A DNA stretch of 64,000 nucleotides from Drosophila pseudoobscura (taxonomy: Eukaryota > Arthropoda > Insecta > Diptera > Drosophilidae): positions 31,558,001 through 31,622,000 of the forward strand of contig NC_046679.1 of NCBI RefSeq assembly GCF_009870125.1, in the 5' to 3' direction. Position numbers and translations under genes: made by a program. The notes beneath the pieces are model-generated. The model searched no databases and was not told the DNA's origin. It saw only the letters and a program-made list of their open reading frames with translations. This document shows, in pieces, positions 33,685 to 44,000 of the stretch (the stretch's first letter is position 1; each line of letters starts with the position of its first letter).

Positions 33685-36318
33685 ATGACAGAGAATCAGC
33701 TGTATCCCATGTCATCGGAATTCTTTGACACTGGCTCCAACAGCAGCAGCAATACGTTGAAGTACGATCTGTATTCCCTGGGATCGAGCGTTGTGGGCGT
33801 TGCGGCCCTGCCCACATTGACCATCAATACGGGCTATGGGAGTAGCAACAATCAATGCTCGACGGGCACCACAAATACCTGTAATGTAATGCTTAGTACA
33901 ACGGCCATAACCATACCACGTAGCAACAATCACAACCAGAGCCATCATCATCCGTACCAGCAGCCGGATCTACAGACGCCGCGACATCATCCCAGTCCGT
34001 TGCATACATTGCCCAGCATGGCGACCCACCACCAGCAACAGCAGCAGCAGCAGCAGCAACAACAGCAGCAACTCCAGCAACAGCTGCAGCAGCAACAGCA
34101 GCAGCAGCAGCAGCACTCGCATTTGGCTTTGGGAGAACTCTCCGATTTCGGTTTGGATGCCCTCGATGCGGCCTCCCTGTCGCCCACATTGCTGCAGGAC
34201 GTTAGCCTGAGTGCTGCATCGCCATTGAACTCCACGCTGTACAACGGCGGCAACAGCAGTGGGGCCGGGGGCTACTTTGCACCCGATATGAGCCAAACGC
34301 TCAGCCTGAACGTGGTCAGCGAACAGGTGCTGCAGCTGCAGGACGGCGTCGCAGGACAGAACGAGCTGCTGTACGAGATGACGCCCAATTCGAATACCAT
34401 GTGGAGTGATATCAGCAGTGCCATTATCCATACCAAACACGAACCATTTAGTCTAGACGATGATTACATTTTCCCCAACGACAAGGCTGAAATACAGGCC
34501 GCCGATCTGGCCGATCTGAATGGCGGTGACTTTCTGGATGTCATTGGGAGCATGGAGGACTTTCTGCCCCCGGCAACAGTCTCGCAAAGTGTCAATTTCA
34601 TGTTGTCCCCGCAGGGGGCCCAGGGACAGGACTCGCTGGTGGCACCACCCATGGAGTTGCTTCAGCAGCAGCAGCAACAGCAGCATCAGCAGCACCAGTT
34701 CCATGTGGGCAGCCTGCCGCAATCGCAGACGCTCCTCACACTGACCCAACAGTCGAACAGCAGTTCCTCCACTAGTCCCTACGAGATCTACCACAGTACA
34801 CCGCAGAAGCCGCAGCAGCAGCTGGCGGCCAGCTTCTCGCCCGGCAGCCAAGCGTCGCACTCCCCATTGACGCCACCGCCGCCGCCGCACGCCAATCGCT
34901 CCCAGTACCAGATGGTCAAGTCGCGGAACATGCAGGATCTCATCAAGAAGGGCTTTCCCATGTCTTCGCCGCCGGAAAGATCGATGCTGAGCCAGTCGGC
35001 CGCCCTGAGTCCGGGCGGCAGCAGTGGCTTTGGCAGTGCCGCCTCCGGGAACAGCACTGCCCCGGATGGAAGCGGTCCGAGCAGCAGCAGCAGCAGCAGT
35101 CAGGCGGCCGGAGGGGCTAGCAGTGTACGCAAGTCGTTTGGCTTTCAAGGAGGCTCCATGGAGAGCAGCAACTCGCAGCTGAGCCGACTGAGCTCGTCGG
35201 CGCCCACCCACCTGGGGAATGAGCAGATTTGGATGCGACGAGAGCCGCGTCAGCATTTACTCTCTACCGGCTCGCTGGCCGAGGCCGAGAGCTTCTCATC
35301 GCTGAGCACGGGCAGTGTCCTGTCGCCGGATGGCATTGACTTCTCGCAGGACGATGAGGACGACAACTCGAGTGAGAATAGCGACAACTACGACGACTTT
35401 AGCAGCGACAACGGCGGTGGCTCTGGCGATGAGGACGAGACACGCACCTCAACGCCCAACCAATTGTCCAGCAGCAAGGGGAAAGAGCGCTTCTTCTGGC
35501 AGTACAATGTACAGGCCAAGGGACCCAAGGGCAAGCGTTTGGTCTTCCAATCCAAGCTCGAGGATCCGCATCATCTCAACGAGGTCACCGATCCCGTCTT
35601 CAGTCCCACCTGCTCGGTGCGAGGCATAAAAGTGTACAAGGTATGGACCCTAAAAGCCAAAGAACTTTAGCCGATACTGATATTTCTTTCCTTTTTCAGC
35701 ATAGCGGCAAGGCCCGCAAGGGCGATGGCAATGACCTGACACCGAACGCCCGAAAACTGCACAACATTGGCAAGGAGCTGGACAAACTGAGTCGCACCAT
35801 CAACGACATGACACCCGTATCGGAGCTGCCCTTCAATTCGCGTCCCAAGTCGCGCAAGGAGAAGAACAAGCTGGCCTCCCGTGCCTGTCGCTTGAAGAAG
35901 AAGGCCCAGCATGAGGCAAACAAAATTAAGCTGTATGGCCTTGAAATAGAACACAGTACGTAATAGGACATTCCTTTGCCATAACTTTATTAATAAATCA
36001 TAAACCCTATGCTTTCAGAGCGCCTCATCAATGGCATTGCCGAGCTCAAGCAGGCCTTGGCCCTTAAGCATCGCACCAAAAGTCTGGGCGGGTCCACGGA
36101 GGAGGTGGATCTGCAGATTGCACGCATTTATACAACGGCCAAAAGTAAGCACTAGACGATTCCCCTTTGATTTTTCTTAGAATTCATCATTTTATATATT
36201 TTTATTAGCTGGTGTTTGCATCGCGGGCGGCTCTACGGATTTCGTGAACAAAGTGCTGGAGAATATGCGCGGCGGCTTGCACAATGGCGGCCTGGAGGAC
36301 CTGCGTAAATCATCATAG
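33685..36318 (+). CDS. REPTOR: REPTOR, bZIP transcription factor repressed by TORC1 (CG13624 ortholog, CREBRF family)
   Basis: Four coding exons, 33685-35640, 35700-35955, 36019-36144 and 36209-36318, join in frame through GT-AG introns of 59-64 bases and give 815 residues. The start is the first ATG after an in-frame TAA at 33580, and no other ATG precedes it in the exon. Residues 117-144 and about 327-340 are Gln tracts; the mid-region is Ser/Pro-rich with Asp/Glu runs at about 556-590. The bZIP lies near 700-760: basic [17 protein letters not shown], then a zipper interrupted by two introns. The family acts in the nucleus with REPTOR-BP as the main transcriptional output of low TORC1. TORC1 phosphorylates Ser527 and Ser530 in fly REPTOR to keep it cytosolic with 14-3-3. 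Here Ser527 and Ser530 fall exactly in [10 protein letters not shown]. Convergent with U6/Esyt2. Confidence 0.95.
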
Positions 36319-39300
36319 ACCAAAAAAAAAACCCAACAACAACAACCACAAAAACAGATTAAAAGCTAACGAACCGCCCATCAAGAATAGAATAGTTTTA
36401 CGTTGTAGAGATGTCCCGCTGATAAAACTGATAACAGAACTCAGGATGGCCTCTCCCCCCAAAAAAACCCTCATCAAAAAAATACAATAGATGTTGTTTT
36501 TAATGTTTTTTTTTTTGATAATGTTCTGCTGGAGTGATATAATATTGATAACCGATATATAACTGTGATTTAAAGAGCCTGGGCTTTGGATGTTTTTTTG
36601 TATGGCATGCAGATGAAAGCCTTTAAAAACCGAAGAACCAGAGCCAAAAAACAAAAACAAAAGAAACACAAAATTCCTTTTGAAAATGAAACATTAACGA
36701 AACGAAACAAAACAAAACAAAATCCGAAAAGAAAGAGGCAACCACACAAAAGAAAACAAAACAAAAAACTAAAAACAAAAAGAAAGAAAATACTAAAAAT
36801 ACGAAATTTTGTTTAGCCATTAAGTTTTTTTTGTTTAAGGAAAGATGAGAAAAATATTGTCCAGGAATCTGAAATGGAAGGATGGATGGATGGAGAGCAA
36901 GTGAATCGCTACCAGTTTTACCTGCCTAGCGAGTAAGGGAGGAAGGGATGAAGGATTAGGGATGGATAAACAGTTTCTAACATAAAAGAACGCTATAAAT
37001 CTTAAACATATATGAGAATAGGTTTATATACAACTGCGATTTAATTGTTTAAGTTTTACATTTTGCTATAATCATTGTCTATCTATCTAATTTGGTTCAC
37101 TGTTGTAGGTCTTAGGTTTTTCTGAATGTGGATAAAGAGCTTTTATTTAAACAGACACATGAATACCTTATGAATACATAACACTTATCGTTAATCCAAA
37201 ATTGTTTCGGCCCCCTTACACACAATATTCAATTTAATATTAATATATTTAATGGTCCTTGGTTGTCAGTTTTTAAGTTTCTTTTTGCAATTTTGTTAAT
37301 GCAAGTTTTGATTGATTCCAGATGATGGGAATTTTTGATTAATTTACTTATAAATACTATAAGAACTATACTGTAAACATATACATATATACTATATACA
37401 TATGCGTGGTGATATAATTTTAATTTTCCTTTTATGCTTTTATTTTCCTGATGTTAAAACTCTCCATAACCAGAGAATGAAATATTTAGTCTTAAGTTTT
37501 TTTCTATTATCCATACCTTCAATTACAAGTTTAATCTTTAGGTCGTCGCATCATTTATCAAGTTTAAATCCCCATTTCGCGGGCTATTTCCAAAATTAAT
37601 TTTTATAAAAATACAAAAAGAAAACAGAAGAAAAAAACACCAAACAAAAACGTAATCTTATTTTGAGTTTTATTATTAAAATCTATCTACTTTATTTTTA
37701 TTTTATTTTTATTATTACTATAATTATGAATACTTTTGCTCTGCTTCGATGCTAATTTTGTGATATTTGTATTCCGACTTTTTTTTTATTTGTTGTGCGG
37801 TTTTTCGGAGGCGGGTTCCTCGCACTTTGGGTTCTATATTTTCTACAAACTATATGCATATTCGTAGCCTTTTTTCAAACTGCTATTTGTTGCTTAACGA
37901 GTTGTGTTCAGTTGATATCAAAAATGAAGGAATTAAACTACATTCTAGCTGAGGGAAATGGGAAACGAAACGGATCGATGAATGAGAATAAGAACGAAAA
38001 TACAAATTACAAAGTGATTCAAGTTAAAAACTTAGAACTTAGGCGATGAACACGTGGACAAAAACAAATTTTAGCTGTTAAAACTAGGCTTACAACAAAT
38101 TAAACACGAAAACAGAAACAACAAATATGCGCACATAAATTATAACAAAAAAAATTAAATACTAAATTACTATATTGGCCATCAGTTATTTAGGGTTTTC
38201 AAATGTCTCATGTCTTAGGAGCTTAACCTCATTACATAAGTGATAAGAATTCAAAATTATAAAAAAAGTTAGGAATTAAAGAGAGTAGGGGATAGTGGAT
38301 CCACACACACACACAAAGTACAAGCGCAAGCAAAGATATATGGTATATGTATATGTTGCTTAGATCTTAGGTTTGTCTTTGTCTAAACGAAAAGTACAGA
38401 TACAGATACAGATACAGATACAGATACGATACCGAAAGTAAAAGTAACAAAGAATTCAAGGCAATTGGAGCATTGAAATAAGCACGACAGTTCCTCAGTG
38501 TTTAATATTGTATACTTAACATATTAAATATATACAGTAAAAACACATAGATACATATATGTATATAAATGTTACGGCTATTGTAAATGTGTGTGCTTTA
38601 TATAAATGTGCTTCAGAGAAACAACCCATTTTTATATAAATATAAAATAACGAAACTAAGCGAACTACTACCTCAAAAAAAAAAAAAATACAAAAACAAA
38701 AGCAAAGCGAAATTAAAGTTTCAGGATTCGGTAACGAAATAATAATTTGGGAACTAAAACTTATACATAAAATAAAAATAAAACCAAGAGCCTGATTCAT
38801 GTGTCCATTTAAAGCATAGAAGTATATTACGTATATACATACATATATATGTGCATTATGTATTTTCAAATAAATTAACATTAGGTATGATACGACAAAT
38901 AAGAAACAACAAATTTCAAACTCAATTATAAAGTTCTTCGATGAACTTTATAGAGGTTCGGATTCAGACAACGAAACTTTCAAAAGAAATCGTTGGCCAC
39001 AGTACCAGAACCAAAAACAAACAAAAAACATTGATTCGAAATCTCCAACTCTGGATTGGATCGATCTAAATTATACAAATATTCATACAGACATATATAT
39101 ACATATATATATTGCTAAACAATGATGAAATAAAAACGAAAACTGTGTTGAAAATTGCAAATTTTGTATGCATATTAAGCAAAGATTCAAAGAAAGCGAA
39201 AAACATAAATGTTATGTCTAAATAAACAAACGTTGGATGTATGTGTGTCAAAACGAAACCAATTGTCTATATACACATATATATACGCATACAAAATACA

Positions 39301-39400
39301 TACCAAATTGATGATAAATAATAAAACAAACAAAAAAATGCCTACAAAGCAGCAAAACCCTAAGGAAATTCTGTTTTATTTATTTCGGGTTTATATGGGC
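36319..39400 (+). other. REPTOR 3' UTR and 3' flank
   Basis: AT-rich, A-tract-rich DNA without coding potential, typical of a long fly 3' UTR. Canonical AATAAA hexamers at about 39129 and 39221 are candidates for the distal poly(A) site, just before the U6 cluster; earlier ones also exist. The true 3' end cannot be chosen from sequence alone. Confidence 0.5.
38395..38427. repeat. (AGATAC)n hexamer run in the REPTOR 3' region
   Basis: Five tandem ACAGAT/AGATAC units. Confidence 0.85.
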
Positions 39401-39401
39401 A

Positions 39402-39451
39402 AAAAATGTGGAACGCTTCACGATTTTGCGTGTCATCCTTGCGCAGGGGCC

Positions 39452-39491
<40 letters not shown>

Positions 39492-39508
39492 TCTGCCGAA
39501 GCAAGAAC
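39402..39508 (-). ncRNA. snRNA:U6: U6 spliceosomal snRNA, copy 1
   Basis: On the minus strand the RNA starts GTTCTTGCTTCGGCAGAACA at 39508. It contains the invariant ACAGAGA box (GATACAGAGAAGATTAGCAT) and the AGC-containing stem region, ending CGTTCCACA plus a T-run (39401-39406) as the Pol III terminator. Length is 107 nt, standard for U6. The gene body is identical, as far as I can see, to the copies at 40118 and 40913. U6 is the catalytic snRNA of the spliceosome. In D. melanogaster three U6 genes cluster at 96A, matching this trio. Confidence 0.98.
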
Positions 39509-39530
39509 GAATGTATTACGAAAAAGTCCC

Positions 39531-39570
39531 TATATATACTGTACAGGTGAGGAAAAGGCACTTGGGAATT
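39531..39570 (-). promoter_or_regulatory. U6 copy 1 Pol III promoter (TATA and PSEA)
   Basis: On the minus strand, TATATATA lies at 39538-39531 (-30 to -23) and the PSEA-type element AATTCCCAAGTGCCTTTTCC lies at 39570-39551 (-62 to -43). This spacing of PSEA and TATA is the fly U6 arrangement that selects Pol III via SNAPc. Confidence 0.9.
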
Positions 39571-40117
39571 CCAAGCAAAGAACAACAAATTCGGTCGCCA
39601 TCTGTTGTTCATTCTCGTTACGAGCAAAGCTGAGTATCCCCATCTATCGTTCACTATGCTTTGCTTTTGAGAGAAGGAAATGCCCAACACCAGTGTTATT
39701 TATGACAAACTAATTTGTTTCTTTTATTATTCCTAAAAAAAACTTTTACCAACAAAAACAATCTAAATTATTATAAAAAAAGAAAAAGAACAAAATAGTT
39801 TCTGGATTTTCATATTAATTGATTAACAATAGTCTCCATTGGTGGGATTTGAACCATCATTCATTGGAATCAATGTTTGAAAAATAAAATGTCTGTGGGG
39901 TGTTAGCAAATAAATAAAGATTTAAATTAAATAAACATTTAAAGCAATGTGCAAGACAGTATTTTTTTAATTTCACTTAATGATTTTAGCGACAGATTCT
40001 CACTCTTCTCAAAATTCTTGTTTAAATGCCAGCCATGGCTGTGGCAGGTCCACAGATAGAAATGTCTCCTTGTAGCTATAAAAAGCAACAACAAATTCCA
40101 GTTCAGGGAATGTGCAA

Positions 40118-40167
40118 AAAAATGTGGAACGCTTCACGATTTTGCGTGTCATCCTTGCGCAGGGGCC

Positions 40168-40207
<40 letters not shown>

Positions 40208-40224
40208 TCTGCCGAAGCAAGAAC
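40118..40224 (-). ncRNA. snRNA:U6: U6 spliceosomal snRNA, copy 2
   Basis: Same 107-nt RNA as copy 1, starting at 40224 and ending in a seven-T terminator (40116-40122 on the plus strand). It lies 716 bases upstream of copy 1 in the direction of transcription, downstream of the Esyt2 poly(A) signal. Its 3' flank retains an AATTCCAGTTCAGGGAATG block also found, with one change, in the 3' flank of copy 3 inside the Esyt2 intron, evidence that the two arose by local duplication. Confidence 0.98.
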
Positions 40225-40246
40225 GAATGTAGACCAGGAAAAACTC

Positions 40247-40286
40247 TATATATACTGTAAAGGTGAGGAAAAGGGACTTGGGAATT
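40247..40286 (-). promoter_or_regulatory. U6 copy 2 Pol III promoter (TATA and PSEA)
   Basis: TATATATA at 40254-40247 and PSEA AATTCCCAAGTCCCTTTTCC at 40286-40267, at the same offsets from the start as in copy 1. The PSEA differs from the other two copies at one position (GTCCC instead of GTGCC). Confidence 0.9.
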
Positions 40287-40546
40287 ATAAGGGGTTCCAC
40301 AAAACACGGTAACCATCTGCGTTCCTTTTAGCCTTTTCCTAATTTTTGCAATTTATAAAAGAAAACTAGTTTACGGGCTATACGCATAATTAATATTATT
40401 AAAAAAATGAAAATAAAAATATTAATAGTTTGGAAATGGAAGCATCCTTAGTGGGTATTGAACCTGCTGGAAAGGAAAGGAAGTGCACTTTTGGCCCTTG
40501 TAAAGGTATGGAAATGAAATGATGCTTTGTTGAAAACACAGTTCGA

Positions 40547-40552
40547 TTTATT
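40547..40552 (-). terminator. candidate Esyt2 poly(A) signal
   Basis: AATAAA on the minus strand (TTTATT on plus), about 220 bases after the Esyt2 stop codon and before U6 copy 2. Confidence 0.5.
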
Positions 40553-40771
40553 TGACTACAATAAATGGATAGTTATAAATATAGAGGCACGACTAAGAGA
40601 TTTTAGTTTGGTTTCGACCCGACCAAAGGTTATAGTACAAATAAATTATACACAACAAATACAAAAGGCGTGCAATTGGTAAAAAAGTGATTAGTTCTTG
40701 TTTGAGTTGAGTTGAGTGGATTGATTGTGCTGTTGTGTGGATTAGACTGCCCCGCGTCTTGATGCTTCACA

Positions 40772-40962
40772 TCACTCGTGCCGCATCTCGGGCTGCAGGT
40801 CGAACCATGTGTTCAGACCCGCTGGCGTGGTAATCTCACTGTCGTCCAGAGGTATTTTAAGCTAAAAAAGATAAAAGGAAATTCCAGTTGAGGGAATGCA
40901 GCAGAGAAGCAAAAAAATGTGGAACGCTTCACGATTTTGCGTGTCATCCTTGCGCAGGGGCC

Positions 40963-41002
<40 letters not shown>

Positions 41003-44000
41003 TCTGCCGAAGCAAGAACGAATGTAACACGAAAAAGTCTCTATATATACTGTACAGGTGAGGAAAAGGCACTTGGGAATTGCAAGGAAATGGAGTTCGG
41101 GGTGGTTCCATTAGGGGTTGTTGTTAGGGGTTCTTACCATGCCAATGATGGGACTGCTGCCGGACAGAAAACCCTTCTGTGTGCAGACCGTCACCTCGAG
41201 CTCCGTCTGCCTGAGCTCTGCTATTGAAATCAGGTACTCGAATGAGGCATCGTAAACCGGATTGCAATTGTCCTTGATCACGCCCGTCTTCCGTTTCGAC
41301 TCCTTGGTGCGTCCCGGCAGCAGATACAGCTTCACATACGGATCGGGTATGTTGCTGGGGTCCCGCAGCGGTATCTTCACGATCTTGTGCAGGGTCACGT
41401 CGAGCTTCTGCCTCTGGGCACTGTACCGTATGGACATCTGAATGCGTCCAAGGCCGTGCTCGCCAGCCGTTGAGCTCGTCTCGGGGAAGCGATGGGTCAA
41501 CACCGAGGCGGCCAGCTCGCTAATCGGCTTCTCGCTGGACGTGGAGGCAGACATAGCCGGTGAGATTTTCATGGGCACTGCCAGCTCCTCCTCACTGATG
41601 GGTGACTCTGTGGACTGGCGTTTGTTAGGTGCTTGGGGATCCTGTGTACAAGGGATAGAAGTTGATGCTTTTGGAAACTCTCGCTGGGACCCACCTTGAA
41701 GGTTGGAGGTGCCACCACAGCCACATCGGGTGTCTTGACAGAGCTGCTGCGTGTGAGGGCCGCCACCTGCTCCAAAGCATCGGATTCCTTGTCGATTTCG
41801 CCCGGTTTCAATATCCGCAATGACAGCGACATATAGAGCTTGGATTCTGGGCCAGATTTTTGGAGTTGGAAGGGCTGCTGGATCACCTCCATGTTGAACT
41901 GCTTGAGCAGGGTACTCAGCGTGTAAGTATATTGACCGATATCGTTGCCTGTCTTCTGGTCGTAGATCTTGATGTTCAGACTCTCGTTGTCGGGATTGCT
42001 GACCAGGAAAGTGAAGCCCTGCTCCCACACGGGGGAGTCGTCCCTCATGATCATGGCCGTCTGCTGTTTCTGCTTGTTGAGGCTGCACACCAGATAGGGA
42101 TCGGGCTTGGAGCTGGACCGAGCTTGCTGTGGATGCAACGTATATCATGATCTGTGGGCTAAGGAAATGGAGTTGTCTTACCTTCAGATGCCTGGCCGAA
42201 TCGATGAAAACGCTGAGTACTGCCGAGCTCATGGAGGTAACCCGCAGGAGCTGGGTTTCCAGAAGGATCTGCTGCAAATCATTGGGATCAGCGGTTAGCT
42301 TGTACCACTGCAGGCGGACATGCAGCAGACCATGCTTGGCATCCTCTAGTGTCAGCCACTGTTGAATAGTTTCGGGGGATTACTAAGGATCACCCAAAGG
42401 ATGAGTTATTCCGGATTTACTCACGCTATCCACAACGCCTTTTTTGATCACGCTGGCTATATCGATGCTGGCTCTGTTTTTGATTGAGTGACAATGAGGA
42501 TTAGTTCATCGAAAAAATATAGTAAAAAATTAGCAAAATGAAATGAAAAAATTTAGTGTTTAAAATTCATAGCGGGTCATGGGTCAGAAAGTCCCCTGAA
42601 AATCAAACAGTTTTCTGTATTCTTGTGCTTCGTATTGGAGGGGATTTCAGCGTGTGTGTCTGTGTGTGTACTCATTCGGTATGGAATCAATCAATCAATC
42701 AATGGGTTGCCTAACCTGCCGAGCGACTCATCATCACTAGTGCGGTCCCAGTCAAAGAGTCTGAGCACGAGTATGGCATGCTGCGAGACCTCGACCGCAG
42801 CCTGTGCTCCGTTCGCACGTTCGAACAAAAAGCAATGTAAAAGACATTTTTTCGCATTAATATTGGGGTTAGTTCCAGCGCAAACTCTAACAAAAGTACA
42901 CGTTCATCGAACGGGTGGAGATATTTACAGGTTCGGCGGTTCTAAACTACAAAAATGGTCAAAGGCATGCTTTAGTCAGTGTTTTCTTTGTTTTTTGGGG
43001 GGTGGGGGGTGTTCATATCCGTGTCTCGTGGTTAGAGTGTCTGTGGGTACAGGGTGCTCCAGCCTGGGCTGCTCGTGGTGTCAAAGGGCATGCAAGTTGT
43101 AGTCCGTTTTGTGAACGTGTTGAATATTTCGTTTGTATCTCGGATATTGCAGTTTCCGTGAAGTGTTGGATTTTTCGATTGTGCTTTAAAGTGTAGTGGA
43201 GAAACTACAATTCCAAAATTAGATAAGAATGGTTTAAAGTCTTATCTAAGAAAGTTATACGTCAGCAATTCTCAAGAATTAAGGAATTCGTAGGAGGGAA
43301 GAAAGTCTAGTCAGCAATTCTTAAGAAGGCTATTTGCAGATGCTACTGTTAACGCAGTCCTAAATAAATGGGACCCAAATGGATCTATCTAAATATTCAT
43401 ATTGCCACTAAGGACAATTATCCAGGAATTCTTCTCAGAGCCTGAATATTTGGCTCAAATCAGGCTTAGGAATATCTTTAAGAATCGATTCAAATTTCGA
43501 ATAATTTGAGAGACTATGGGATTGGCTGTGAAAAAAGCAATTTCAGTACTAAGTGGCAACGCCCGGCTCACTCGCTGTGTGCGCTCGCGCTGATATGAGT
43601 CGAATATCGAGCGGCGACGACGGCTACGAAATAACACTTTTTTATATAATGGAGAAAAATAAAAATCCACTGCTATTAATGATAGAGTTCTTAGACTTTT
43701 TCTGATAAAATATGACTCAATCCAAGTTTTTTTTTTAAGTTCTGAATACTTTATACTTTTATACTTTTATATTCCTTTAAGATGGTTTTCAAAAATAAAT
43801 TGCAAAGAAAAACCAAACCAACCAACCACTTCCTTCAACGGAAACCGCCTCATCCGTTGATGGCTCATCACTCTTTAGTGTTTCAGGCGCGTGCTGGTTA
43901 GTATTACATAAAATATTCCAGGCAGAATTAAAAAAACAAAATGGCATAAAAGAGAACGGCAAATATAAGGAAAATTCAGTTTCATGCGGCAAATACAACC

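Noticed and set aside
34453..35256. 267-residue minus-strand frame inside REPTOR
   Set aside because: It is antisense to the GC-rich, repeat-rich coding exon, has Arg/Ala-rich composition, and matches no family.
39845..40464. tRNA B-box-like GGTTCAAATCC (39855-39845, minus) and GGTTCAATACC (40464-40454, minus) between the U6 genes
   Set aside because: No T-stem pairing, no matching acceptor stem or A-box upstream. The two sites are probably related by the local duplication but are not tRNA genes.
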